This document shows, one piece after another, positions 52,953-63,891 of a stretch of 64,000 nucleotides of DNA; the first letter of the stretch is position 1, and every line of letters begins with the position of its first letter. The translations under genes and the position numbers were made by a program. The stretch spans positions 1,054,001-1,118,000 of the forward strand of contig NZ_SRKZ01000001.1 in NCBI RefSeq assembly GCF_004745865.1, given 5' to 3'. The notes under the pieces are model-generated. The model did not search any database. It was not told the origin of the DNA and saw nothing but the letters and a program-made list of their open reading frames with translations. This DNA comes from Hymenobacter wooponensis. GTDB taxonomy: Bacteria > Bacteroidota > Bacteroidia > Cytophagales > Hymenobacteraceae.

Positions 52953-54077
52953 CTAGCCTTTGAGAGCTTGCTGCAGGTCGTTTAGCAGCTCTTCAACCGG
53001 CTCAATTCCCACTGACAGGCGAATCAGCCCAACCGTAATATCCAGGTCTTGCTGCTGCTCCGCCGTGAGGTAGCGGTGCGAGGTACCCAGCGGATACGAC
53101 AGTGAAGAATCGACGCCAGCCAACGATGGCGCAAATGGGAAACGCTGGCACCGCTGCATAAAGCCATTGACTACCGCTGCATCGTCGGCTAAGCGGAAGG
53201 ACATCATCCCCCCAAACAACCCCTGGCCCTGCTCTTTTGCGAGTGCATGTTGGGGGTGTCCTTCTAGGCCAGGGTAGTACACGGCCCGCACAGCAGGCTG
53301 CTCCTGCAGAAACCGGGCAATAGCCAGCGCATTGTGGCTGTGCTCCCGCACCCGCAGGCGCAGGGTTTTAAGCCCCCGCACAGCCAGCCAGCTTTCCATG
53401 GGGCTTAGGGTAAGGCCATAATGCATACCAATCTGCTTGAGTCGGGCGGCTACCTCTGCATCGGCTGCCACCACTACGCCAGCTGTTACATCGGAGTGGC
53501 CAGAGATATACTTGGTTACGCTATGCAGCGTAATATCGGCCCCCAAGCCTAGCGGCTTCGTAATAATGGGCGAGGCGAAGGTGTTATCTACAACCAGTTT
53601 TAAGCCATGCTTATGGCACTCAGTAGCGAGCTGGCGCAAGTCTGCTACGCGCAGCAGTGGGTTGCTCAACGTTTCGGCTAGCAGCAGGCGCGTGGTGGGC
53701 TGCACGTACTGGCCTAGGTCGTAGAGTTGCTCAAAGGGCACGTAGGTAACTGTAATGCCCATGCGGCTCAGCTCCGCGTTTAGCAGGCTCGAGGAGCCGC
53801 CATAAATATCAGCCGCGCACAGCACATGGTCGCCGGCTTGGCAGAAGGCTAGCAGGGCCGCAAAAATGGCAGCCATACCCGAGCCCGTGGCAATGGCTCC
53901 TGCCCCACCCTCTAACTTATTTACCGCTTCCGCCAGCTCATCTGAATTCGGGTTGCCATTCCGCGAATACATGTAGCGGCTCCCTGGCTCCCCAAAGTAT
54001 TGCTCCAGCTCATTCAGATCATCAAACTTGAAAACGGAGGTCTGATAAATAGGGGTGATTTTGGGGTGGATTTCCAT
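52953..54077 (-). CDS. Trans-sulfuration PLP enzyme (cystathionine gamma-synthase/lyase type)
   Basis: 374 aa. The family block runs from YMYSRNGNPNSDELAEAVNKLEGG through ATGSGMAAIFAAL to the PLP Lys, residue 189 in HSVTKYISGHSD, with the cofactor Asp in LKLVVDNTFASP. The C terminus has PFAPSLAGVDSSLSYPLGTSHR and IRLSVGIEPVEELLNDL. Synthases, beta-lyases, gamma-lyases and O-acylhomoserine sulfhydrylases share this fold, so the exact reaction in methionine or cysteine metabolism is left open. Single gene. Confidence 0.9.
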   Translation of the reverse strand: MEIHPKITPIYQTSVFKFDDLNELEQYFGEPGSRYMYSRNGNPNSDELAEAVNKLEGGAGAIATGSGMAAIFAALLAFCQAGDHVLCAADIYGGSSSLLNAELSRMGITVTYVPFEQLYDLGQYVQPTTRLLLAETLSNPLLRVADLRQLATECHKHGLKLVVDNTFASPIITKPLGLGADITLHSVTKYISGHSDVTAGVVVAADAEVAARLKQIGMHYGLTLSPMESWLAVRGLKTLRLRVREHSHNALAIARFLQEQPAVRAVYYPGLEGHPQHALAKEQGQGLFGGMMSFRLADDAAVVNGFMQRCQRFPFAPSLAGVDSSLSYPLGTSHRYLTAEQQQDLDITVGLIRLSVGIEPVEELLNDLQQALKG

Positions 54078-54157
54078 GCGGAGTGAGGGGGCCGAAGCGA
54101 GAATAGAAAACGGGTAGTGGCGGAGCAGTGGGTGCTGCTCTAGGCCAGGCTAAAAGC

Positions 54158-54190
54158 AAAAAAGCCTTTCCCGCAAAGGAAAGGCTTTTT
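54158..54190 (-). terminator. atpC terminator
   Basis: AAAAAGCCTTTCC, loop CGCAA, GGAAAGGCTTTTT; on the minus strand it follows the atpC stop by 20 bases. Confidence 0.9.
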
Positions 54191-54210
54191 ACCATGTGTC
54201 TGAGCTTAAA

Positions 54211-54456
54211 TTACACCGAAGCGCCTTCAGCCAGCACGATTACGTTGTTGCGAAGCACCTCTACCACGCCGCCCTCAATACGGAACGACTCGCGGCCGGC
54301 GCCACCATTCACCACTACTTCACCAGCTTTCAGGGCCGAGATAAGTGGGGCGTGGTTGTTCAGAACTTCAAACAGTCCATCGGTACCCGGAAACTGAGCC
54401 GACGAAACTTCGCCTTCAAATACTTTCCGGTCCGGCGTGATGATTTCCAGATGCAT
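54211..54456 (-). CDS. atpC: F-type ATP synthase epsilon subunit, short form
   Basis: 81 aa from the ATG at 54456 (MHLEIITPDRKVFEGEVSSAQFPG). Only the N-terminal beta-sandwich is present (FEVLNNHAPLISALKAGEVVVNG, ending VVEVLRNNVIVLAEGASV). E. coli epsilon has about 139 residues with a C-terminal helical hairpin that can inhibit the motor; this one lacks it. It forms part of the central stalk. It follows atpD by 80 bases, and most of that gap is a hairpin that ends four bases before this start. Confidence 0.92.
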   Translation of the reverse strand: MHLEIITPDRKVFEGEVSSAQFPGTDGLFEVLNNHAPLISALKAGEVVVNGGAGRESFRIEGGVVEVLRNNVIVLAEGASV

Positions 54457-54460
54457 ATCG

Positions 54461-54535
54461 TTGGTTGTTGATGGTTGACAGCTGATTGTTGGAAGCTGAA
54501 TGGCGCGCAATCAACTTCCAACAATCAACAACCAA
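54461..54535 (-). other. Intercistronic hairpin between atpD and atpC
   Basis: Outer arms TTGGTTGTTGAT (54461-54472) and ATCAACAACCAA (54524-54535) pair perfectly. Inner arms GATTGTTGGAAGCTGA (54484-54499) and 54511-54526 pair with one mismatch. The two pairings compete for 54524-54526. In the mRNA the structure starts two bases after the atpD stop and ends directly before the atpC ATG. Confidence 0.65.
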
Positions 54536-54536
54536 A

Positions 54537-56447
<1,911 letters not shown>

Positions 56448-56490
56448 TCAGTTTTTACCCATTCTGAGTGCGGCAAGCAACCTCAACAGT

Positions 56491-56498
56491 TAATTTTG
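56491..56498 (+). promoter_or_regulatory. -7 box TAATTTTG for prs
   Basis: Matches TAnnTTTG, 63 bases before the prs ATG; -33 element not evident. Confidence 0.42.
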
Positions 56499-56561
56499 AG
56501 CTGCTTAGGTCGCTTACCGCACGCTGGAGTGGCTGCTTTTCCTCCTCTACCCCCTACCCCC

Positions 56562-57491
<930 letters not shown>

Positions 57492-57584
57492 GCTAGTCGA
57501 AGAACGTGCTACTAAGCACGTGGCGCGTTAGAGTTGCAGACGGGGCTAGCATGCGTACTGGCTCTGGCTATAACTAACACATAA

Positions 57585-57689
57585 AGCACGTCATCCTGAC
57601 GAAGGAAGGATCTTAGCACGTTAGACCGAGCTGTTCTAGGCCACTGGTCCATTTGTGCTAAGATCCTTCCTTCGTCAGGATGACGTGCT
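57585..57689. repeat. Long hairpin repeat, 35-base perfect arms
   Basis: 57585-57619 (AGCACGTCATCCTGACGAAG, then GAAGGATCTTAGCAC) is the exact complement of 57655-57689, with a 35-base loop. GCACGTCATCCTGA and GAAGGATCTTA are shared with the repeat at 59239, so the two are members of one family. Confidence 0.88.
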
Positions 57690-57764
57690 ATTTTGTATGG
57701 TGATGATTACAGGCACACTGACTGGGCCTACTCGTTGGCAGATGAGGTTCTTTTATATATAGCC

Positions 57765-57795
57765 TTTTCTTTCCCAAACAATAGGCCTATCTTTG
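57765..57795 (+). promoter_or_regulatory. rplY promoter, TTTT-N19-TATCTTTG
   Basis: The -7 box TATCTTTG (57788-57795) matches the consensus and TTTT (57765-57768) replaces TTTG at 19 bases. The leader to the ATG is about 48 bases. Confidence 0.52.
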
Positions 57796-57847
57796 CGGCC
57801 CGTTTACCTGCTGTGGGTGAGCGTTATTTCCTCAAAAGCACACTTTT

Positions 57848-58420
57848 ATGAAAAGCCTCGAGATTGTAGGGTTTAAAAGAGCGAATCTCGGTAAGAAGGA
57901 CGCCAAGGCGCTGCGCCTGGACTCGTACGTTCCTTGCGTACTGTACGGCGGCACCGAGCAGATTCACTTCTCCTCGCCAGCTATCCTCTTCCGCGAACTG
58001 TTGTACACTCCTGAAGTTCACATCGTTGAGCTGAACATCGAAGGCGACATCCGTCGCGCTATCGTGCAGGACGCTCAGTTCCACCCCGTGAACGAAATGC
58101 TGCTGCACGTTGACTTCCTAGAGCTGCAGGAAGGCAAAGAAGTGAAAATGGAAGTTCCTGTTAAGTTCGTTGGCGTTTCGCCCGGCGTTCTGGCTGGTGG
58201 CAAGCTGGTTAGCAAGCTGCGTAAGCTGAAAGTGAAGGCTACCCCTGAGAACCTGCCCGATTCCGTAGAAGTAAACATCTCGGACCTCGAGCTTGGCAAA
58301 TCGGTTAAGGTGAACAAGGTTGAGCCTAACGGCTACACCATCCTCACTAACCCATTGGCTCCGGTTGCTACCGTAACCATCCCACGTGCTCTGAAAGGCC
58401 AGATGCAGGCCGACAAATAA
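57848..58420 (+). CDS. rplY: 50S ribosomal protein L25, long (TL5/CTC) form
   Basis: 190 aa. The N-terminal L25 domain (about 1-90: KSLEIVGFKRANLGKKDAKALRLDSYVPCVLYGG...VHIVELNI) binds 5S rRNA. The C-terminal TL5/CTC beta domain follows (LLHVDFLELQEGKEVKMEVPVKFVGVSPGV, EVNISDLELGKSVKVNKVEP, PVATVTIPRAL). It is longer than E. coli L25. It lies 222 bases upstream of pth on the same strand, a pairing common in bacteria. Confidence 0.96.
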   Translation: MKSLEIVGFKRANLGKKDAKALRLDSYVPCVLYGGTEQIHFSSPAILFRELLYTPEVHIVELNIEGDIRRAIVQDAQFHPVNEMLLHVDFLELQEGKEVKMEVPVKFVGVSPGVLAGGKLVSKLRKLKVKATPENLPDSVEVNISDLELGKSVKVNKVEPNGYTILTNPLAPVATVTIPRALKGQMQADK

Positions 58421-58421
58421 A

Positions 58422-58638
58422 TCACGGATTAAGACGGATTTTTCGGATTACACGGATGTCGTGCCCGAGTTATCCCGTCTACCGAAAAAGCCGTTCTGCT
58501 CTAGCAGAGCGGCTTTTTTATTGTCTGCTTGATTAGGCTGGCGCACTAGCCTAGGCCACTCATTTAGCCAGCAAAGGAGGCAAACCGCAAGCCGACAACC
58601 GAATCCGTTAAATCCATTCAATCCGTCTAAATCCATGA
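58422..58638. repeat. ACGGATT-rich imperfect inverted repeat flanking the rplY-pth gap
   Basis: 58422-58457 (ATCACGGATTAAGACGGATT, then TTTCGGATTACACGGA) is an approximate complement of 58602-58638 (AATCCGTTAAATCCATTCAA, then TCCGTCTAAATCCATGA), with about nine mismatches over 36 bases. Each arm is itself a short tandem repeat of ACGGATT-like units every 8 to 10 bases. The loop contains the terminator at 58485. Confidence 0.6.
58485..58519 (+). terminator. rplY terminator
   Basis: AAAAAGCCGTTCTGCT, then CTAGCAGAGCGGC and a T-run of seven; one mismatch in the stem. Confidence 0.85.
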
Positions 58639-58642
58639 TCTT

Positions 58643-59206
58643 ATGAAGTTTCTTGTTCTGTGCCTAGGCAACATTGGGCCAGAGTATGCTGATACGCGGC
58701 ACAACGTAGGCTTTATGGTGGGCGACTACTTGGCCAAGAAGCACGAAGCTCGCTTTGAGCTGGGCCGCCACGCCTTCACCGCCGAAATCAAGCACAAAGG
58801 CCACACGTTTGTCCTAGCCAAGCCAACCACTTACATGAACCTGAGCGGTAAAGCCGCCGCGCACTGGCTCAGCACACTCAAGATTCCGAAAGAGCAGCTG
58901 CTGGTAGTGACGGATGATTTGGCCCTCCCCTTCGGCAAGCTACGTCTGAAAGGCAAAGGCTCAGCCGGTGGGCAGAACGGACTGAAGCACATTCAGGAAA
59001 CCCTTGGCTCTGACGAATACGCCCGCCTGCGCTTCGGCATCGACTCCAGCTTCAGCAAAGGCCGGCAGGTAGATTATGTGCTCAGCCCCTTCTCGGCGGA
59101 CGAAAAGATTGATCTGGAAGGCCGTTTAGAGAAAGCCGCCGAAGCCGTGCTGTTGTTTGGCACTGTAGGCCTAGAGCGTGCCATGAACGTGGTTAATGTG
59201 AAGTAG
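58643..59206 (+). CDS. pth: Peptidyl-tRNA hydrolase
   Basis: 187 aa, usual length. It frees tRNA from dropped peptidyl-tRNA. The start MKFLVLCLGNIGPEYADTRHNVGFMV contains the catalytic His 20. Asn in PTTYMNLSG and the Asp in VVTDDLALPFGKLRL-KGKGSAGGQNGLKHI complete the site. It probably has its own promoter, because a terminator separates it from rplY. Confidence 0.97.
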   Translation: MKFLVLCLGNIGPEYADTRHNVGFMVGDYLAKKHEARFELGRHAFTAEIKHKGHTFVLAKPTTYMNLSGKAAAHWLSTLKIPKEQLLVVTDDLALPFGKLRLKGKGSAGGQNGLKHIQETLGSDEYARLRFGIDSSFSKGRQVDYVLSPFSADEKIDLEGRLEKAAEAVLLFGTVGLERAMNVVNVK

Positions 59207-59238
59207 AGACTGGCCCAAGCCACTAGTGAGTAAATAAC

Positions 59239-59354
59239 AAAAGCACGTCATCCTGAGCAGCGCGAAGGATCTTATCACGAAAGAACAAGACGTTATTGTG
59301 TCAATTGTTCAGGTGTTGTAAGATCCTTCGCGCTGCTCAGGATGACGTGCTTTT
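59239..59354. repeat. Long hairpin repeat between pth and metG, 36-base perfect arms
   Basis: 59239-59274 (AAAAGCACGTCATCCTGAGC, then AGCGCGAAGGATCTTA) is the exact complement of 59319-59354 with a 44-base loop. A T-run follows on the plus side and an A-run precedes, so it probably also ends transcription of the converging pth and metG genes. It is of the same family as 57585-57689. Confidence 0.9.
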
Positions 59355-59373
59355 TTCTGATTCCAGAGGTGGG

Positions 59374-61419
59374 CTAGGCTACCCCAGAGCCGGGGCGCAC
59401 GGGGCTGCTGGGTTGCATGAGGCTCAGGACGCCATCGGCATTTTCGGCCATCAGGAGCATGCCCTGGCTTTGGATGCCTTTGATTTCGCGGGGGGCTAGG
59501 TTGAGCAGTACCTGCACCTGCTGGCCTACGAGGGCTTCGGGCAGGAAATGCTCGGCGATGCCCGAGACGATGGTGCGCGGCTCATCAAAACCCAAGTCTA
59601 CACTGAGCTTAAGGAGCTTCTTGGTTTTGGCTACTTTCTCGGCGGCCACGATGGTACCAATGCGCAGGTCCATGGTCTGGAAGTCCTCGAAGCTCACGTC
59701 AGGCTTGGCGGGTGCGGCTACGGCAGCGGCTAGCTCGTTGGCTTTCTTGGTGTCGAGAAGCTTCTGCACCTGAGCTTCCACGGTGGAATCTTCAATTTTG
59801 GTGAAGAGCAGCGCGGCTTCGCCCAACTGATGACCAGCGGCCAGGGCGTCGGGGCGGCCGGCGCTAGGCCAGGTACCGGGAGCCAGATTCAGCATGTGGC
59901 CTAGCTTCTGGGCCGAATACGGCAGGAAGGGCTCCATGAGCGTCACGAGGCTGGCGGCCAGTTGCAGAGCCACGTGCAGCACGGTGCCGGTGTGCGCTTC
60001 ATCCGATTTGATGAGTTTCCAAGGCTCCGTATCGGCGAGGTACTTGTTGCCGAGGCGGGTCAGGTTCATCAACTCGTTGAGCGCATCGCGGAAGCGGTAG
60101 GCCTCTATCAGGTCACCGACGCGCTGCGGGAACTCCCGCAACTGGCCTAGCACATCCTCATCTTCGGTAGTGAAGCCCACGGCGGCGGGTACCTGGCCCC
60201 CAAAGAACTTGTGGGTAAGCACCAGGGCCCGGTTCACGAAGTTGCCCAGGTTGGCGACCAGCTCGTTGTTGTTCCGGGCTTGGAAGTCCTTCCAGGTGAA
60301 GTCGTTGTCTTTGGTTTCGGGGGCGTTGGCGCAGAGTACGTAGCGCAATACATCGGCTTGGCCGGGGAAATCCTGCATGTACTCGTGCAGCCACACGGCC
60401 CAGTTCCGGCTAGTGCTGATCTTGTCGCCTTCCAGGTTCAGGAACTCGTTGGCAGGCACGTTATCGGGCAGGATGTAGTCGCCGTGGGCCTTGAGCATCG
60501 CCGGGAAGATGATGCAGTGGAACACGATATTGTCTTTGCCGATGAAGTGCACCAGCTTGGTGCCCTGGTCTTTCCAGTACGTCTCCCAGGTGTCGGGCAG
60601 CAGGTCTTTGGTGGCCGAGATGTAGCCGATGGGCGCATCAAACCACACGTACAGCACTTTGCCTTCGGCGCCGGGCACCGGCACGGGCACGCCCCAATCC
60701 AGGTCGCGGGTTACGGCGCGGGGGTGCAGGCCCTGGTCAATCCAGCTCTTGCACTGGCCGTACACGTTGGTTTTCCAGTCTTGCTTGTGACCTTCCACAA
60801 TCCACTCCCGCAGCCAGGGTTCGTACTGGTCGAGGGGCAGGTACCAGTGCTTGGTTTCGCGCAGCACGGGCTGGTTGCCGGAGAGCATAGAGCGTGGGTT
60901 GATGAGCTCGGTGGGGCTCAGCGAGGAACCACACTTCTCGCACTGGTCGCCGTAGGCATTCTCGTTGCCGCAGTTGGGGCAGGTACCCACAATGTAGCGG
61001 TCGGCCAGAAACTGGTCGGCCTTTTCATCATAGTACTGCTGCGAGGTCTGCTCAATGAACTTGCCTTCCTCATACAGCTTCTTAAAGAAGCCACTGGCCA
61101 CTTCGCTGTGCGTTTTGGAGGAAGTGCGCGAGTAAATATCGAACGACACGCCAAAATCCTGGAAGGAGTCGCGGATGATGGCATTGTACTTATCTACCAC
61201 TTGCTGAGGCGTAACACCCTCCTTCTGGGCCCGGATGGTGATAGGCACGCCGTGCTCATCGGAGCCGCAGATAAACTTAACATCGCGCTGCTGGGCGCGC
61301 AGGTAGCGCACATAAATATCGGCGGGCAGGTATACACCGGCCAGGTGGCCGATGTGTACGGGGCCGTTGGCATACGGCAGGGCTGCCGTAACGGTATAGC
61401 GTTGGGGAATGCTGGACAT
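59374..61419 (-). CDS. metG: Methionyl-tRNA synthetase
   Basis: 681 aa. Class I synthetase: HIGH motif in [18 protein letters not shown], zinc-binding [18 protein letters not shown] (four Cys), KMSKS equivalent [15 protein letters not shown]. The C terminus (about 575-681) is a tRNA-binding domain that also forms the dimer ([23 protein letters not shown]...[26 protein letters not shown]). It charges initiator and elongator tRNA-Met. Single gene, ended by the 59239 repeat. Confidence 0.97.
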   Translation of the reverse strand: MSSIPQRYTVTAALPYANGPVHIGHLAGVYLPADIYVRYLRAQQRDVKFICGSDEHGVPITIRAQKEGVTPQQVVDKYNAIIRDSFQDFGVSFDIYSRTSSKTHSEVASGFFKKLYEEGKFIEQTSQQYYDEKADQFLADRYIVGTCPNCGNENAYGDQCEKCGSSLSPTELINPRSMLSGNQPVLRETKHWYLPLDQYEPWLREWIVEGHKQDWKTNVYGQCKSWIDQGLHPRAVTRDLDWGVPVPVPGAEGKVLYVWFDAPIGYISATKDLLPDTWETYWKDQGTKLVHFIGKDNIVFHCIIFPAMLKAHGDYILPDNVPANEFLNLEGDKISTSRNWAVWLHEYMQDFPGQADVLRYVLCANAPETKDNDFTWKDFQARNNNELVANLGNFVNRALVLTHKFFGGQVPAAVGFTTEDEDVLGQLREFPQRVGDLIEAYRFRDALNELMNLTRLGNKYLADTEPWKLIKSDEAHTGTVLHVALQLAASLVTLMEPFLPYSAQKLGHMLNLAPGTWPSAGRPDALAAGHQLGEAALLFTKIEDSTVEAQVQKLLDTKKANELAAAVAAPAKPDVSFEDFQTMDLRIGTIVAAEKVAKTKKLLKLSVDLGFDEPRTIVSGIAEHFLPEALVGQQVQVLLNLAPREIKGIQSQGMLLMAENADGVLSLMQPSSPVRPGSGVA

Positions 61420-61630
61420 GAGAGAGAATTCGGAAATTCAGAAATGAAACAGGCCACCGGAGCAGACTATTCGGGCGCAAAGGAACGAGTAAAAAAGAGG
61501 AAAGGTGCGCGGCGGCTACTCTATAAACAACGGAACCTGCAAATCCTTCTATATTTAACAGACTACTGCGGAGTTTACCCGTATCTAGCTGAACATACAC
61601 CTGCACCATACCCCTCACTCTTATTCAGTC

Positions 61631-62254
61631 ATGAAAAACACCGATCAGGAGAAACCTGCTAAAAAGGGCAAAAAGGAGAAGAACGCCGCGGAGAAGGCAG
61701 AGCGTAAAGCCGCAAAAGCCGCGCAAGCTAGCACCGCTAGCCTTTCAGATCCACGCACTGGCAAGAAATCAGATCAGAAGAAGGCGCTTAAAACGGCTGC
61801 CAAGCAGTTGCAGAAGGAGCTGGATATGCGCATGAAGGAAATGGTGAAGCGTATTCGCAAGGAAACGAAAGCCAAGCTCCAGGAAGTGGTGAAAGAAGCT
61901 ACTCGCCGCCTCGATGCCGACACGGAGCGCCTGTTTGAGCAAGCTCTGCACTCCATTGTGCAACACCACGAAAACGGCACGCCGGCCGCCTCTGATAGCA
62001 TCTCTACGGATGTTGTAGCCCCAGTAGTGGCCAAAACTCCTCGCTCACGCCCCGCCGCTGCCCCGCCCGTAGTGCCGGCTCCCGCAGCGGCCCGGCCTAG
62101 GCCAGTAGCCAAGCGGGCAGCTGCTCCGGCAGCTTCAGCAGGTGGCACAACCCGCAACCGCTCAGCTGCCAGCCGCACACCCGCAGCCCCCAGCCAAAAC
62201 AGCAACGGCGTAGCCCAACCAAACGAAGGCACTAGCAGCGACACAGTTCAGTAA
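61631..62254 (+). CDS. Lys/Ala-rich basic coiled-coil protein, histone H1-like composition
   Basis: 207 aa. Residues 1-60 are Lys/Ala-rich (KPAKKGKKEKNAAEKAERKA). Residues about 55-115 are a predicted charged helix (KTAAKQLQKELDMRMKEMVKRIRKETKAKLQEVVKEATRRL). Residues about 120-207 are Ala/Pro/Arg-rich (RPAAAPPVVPAPAAARPRPV) and disordered. The layout resembles bacterial H1-like or nucleoid-associated proteins and also some coiled-coil scaffolds. No domain is recognised with confidence. No signal peptide is seen. It has its own terminator. Confidence 0.7.
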   Translation: MKNTDQEKPAKKGKKEKNAAEKAERKAAKAAQASTASLSDPRTGKKSDQKKALKTAAKQLQKELDMRMKEMVKRIRKETKAKLQEVVKEATRRLDADTERLFEQALHSIVQHHENGTPAASDSISTDVVAPVVAKTPRSRPAAAPPVVPAPAAARPRPVAKRAAAPAASAGGTTRNRSAASRTPAAPSQNSNGVAQPNEGTSSDTVQ

Positions 62255-62276
62255 GCTACGTTTACTGCTTAGCACC

Positions 62277-62314
62277 GGCCCGTTGCTCTCCATTAGGAGG
62301 GCGACGGGCCTTTT
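62277..62314 (+). terminator. Terminator after the basic protein gene
   Basis: GGCCCGTTGCTCTCC, loop ATTA, GGAGGGCGACGGGCC, TTTT; stem with mismatches. Confidence 0.82.
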
Positions 62315-62401
62315 GCTTTCAACAGACTGGCCTAGGCTCCTTCCCAACGGGGTGCCTACCTTGCTGCCCTATTCATAGCTCACAATTATCCTGTTTGCAC
62401 C

Positions 62402-63754
62402 ATGCCCAGTGGCACTCTGCTCCTCATCGACGACGAAGCCACCCTTCGCCAAGCTATCAGCCGCATGCTAGAGCTGGAGGGCTACACGGTGCTACAGGCC
62501 CCTGACGCCCGTAGAGGCCTAGAAGCGCTGCGGCAGTACGCGGAGGAAGTATTGGTCGTCTTGTCGGATGTGAAGCTGCCCGACGGGTACGGCCTCGACC
62601 TGCTGCCCCGGTACAAGCAGGCCGCGCCGCTGGCGGAGGTTATTCTGCTGACGGCCTATGGTACTATTCCCGATGGGGTACGGGCCATGAAGGAAGGCGC
62701 CTTCGACTACCTGACCAAGGGCGACTCCGACGACCAGCTGGTGGTAGTGGTAGATCGGGCCGCGGAAAAGGCCCGCTTGCAGCGGCGCGTGGCCGACTTG
62801 GAGAAGAAAGTGGGCTTGCAGCACAGCTTCGAGAGCATGGTAGGCCACTCGGCGGCCCTGGAGCAGGCCAAGAAGCTAGCTCAGCGCGCCGCCCCCACCG
62901 ATAGCACGGTGCTGCTGGAAGGGCCCACTGGCTCCGGCAAGGAGCTGTTTGCCCAGGCTATTCACCAGGCGAGTGCGCGCCGGAGCAAACCGTTTGTGGC
63001 GGTGAACTGCTCGGCTTTCCCGAAGGATTTACTGGAGTCGGAGCTGTTTGGTTACCGCAAGGGTGCCTTCACGGGGGCGCTGGCTGATAAGAAGGGCCTG
63101 ATGGAGGAAGCCAACGGTGGCACCTTGTTTCTGGATGAGATTGGGGAGTTGGAGCTGAACGTGCAAGCCAAGTTTCTGCGGGTACTCGAAACCCAACAGT
63201 TCACCAAGCTGGGTGATACCAAGCCTACCAGCGTGAACGTGCGCATTGTGGCCGCTACCAACCGCAACCTGCGCCAGGAAGCCGAGCTAGGCCACTTCCG
63301 CCCCGATTTGTACTACCGCCTCTCTGTATTCACGGTGCCGGTGCCGGGCCTCAACGAGCGGCGCGATGATGTGGACGTGCTAGCCAATTATTTCCTGCAG
63401 TTCTTCGCCGCTAAGCTACGCCGCCGCCTGAGTGGCCTAGAGCCTGAAGCCCTGGACCAGCTCCGCCGCCACGACTGGCGTGGCAACGTGCGGGAGCTGA
63501 AAAATGTGCTGGAGCGCGCCGCCATCCTCGCCGACGGCGACACCCTTACCATCGACGACCTCCCCGCCGAGTTTCACCACTTCGCCCCTGAGGCCACCGC
63601 CGACGAAGCTTCTGACAGGTCGTTGCGGGCGCTGGAAAAGCGGCAGATCCGGTTGGTGCTGCAGGAAACCGGTGGCAATAAGATGGAAGCCGCCCGCCAG
63701 CTCGGCATCGGCACCAAAACACTTTACCGTAAGATTCAAGAGTACGGGTTGTAG
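62402..63754 (+). CDS. NtrC-family sigma-54-dependent response regulator
   Basis: 450 aa. Receiver domain 1-125 with the acidic pair at 10-11, phospho-acceptor Asp 56 in LSDVKLP and Lys in YLTKGD. AAA+ domain about 143-375 with Walker A EGPTGSGK (173-180), the sigma-54 contact loop GAFTGA (221-226) and Walker B GGTLFLDEIGEL. A Fis-type helix-turn-helix closes the protein (GGNKMEAARQLGIGTKTLYRKIQ). It activates sigma-54 promoters when phosphorylated. No histidine kinase gene is adjacent, so its sensor is elsewhere. Confidence 0.95.
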   Translation: MPSGTLLLIDDEATLRQAISRMLELEGYTVLQAPDARRGLEALRQYAEEVLVVLSDVKLPDGYGLDLLPRYKQAAPLAEVILLTAYGTIPDGVRAMKEGAFDYLTKGDSDDQLVVVVDRAAEKARLQRRVADLEKKVGLQHSFESMVGHSAALEQAKKLAQRAAPTDSTVLLEGPTGSGKELFAQAIHQASARRSKPFVAVNCSAFPKDLLESELFGYRKGAFTGALADKKGLMEEANGGTLFLDEIGELELNVQAKFLRVLETQQFTKLGDTKPTSVNVRIVAATNRNLRQEAELGHFRPDLYYRLSVFTVPVPGLNERRDDVDVLANYFLQFFAAKLRRRLSGLEPEALDQLRRHDWRGNVRELKNVLERAAILADGDTLTIDDLPAEFHHFAPEATADEASDRSLRALEKRQIRLVLQETGGNKMEAARQLGIGTKTLYRKIQEYGL

Positions 63755-63891
63755 GCTATGTAAGAAATTATGCCCTGAGTGGCCTAGCGTTATATTATTA
63801 CATCGTTATTATCCGTTACTTACTCCGGTAGTACTCTGCAGATCAGAGCCCTACTTATCAGTTCACGTTCTATCCTATACCCACCTCATCT

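Larger units (their letters stand above)
57492..57847. other. 356-base intergenic region between prs and rplY
   Basis: This holds the 105-base hairpin repeat at 57585-57689 and the rplY promoter at 57788-57795. I see nothing else in it. Confidence 0.6.

Noticed and set aside
57585..59354. CRISPR-like array from the repeated CATCCTGA arms
   Set aside because: Copies are inverted pairs around variable loops, not direct repeats with regular spacers, and no cas gene is present.
60211..61662. Long open frame on the plus strand opposite metG
   Set aside because: It lies entirely antisense to a well-conserved synthetase, shows Val/Gly/His-rich composition typical of the complement of a GC-rich gene, and matches no family.
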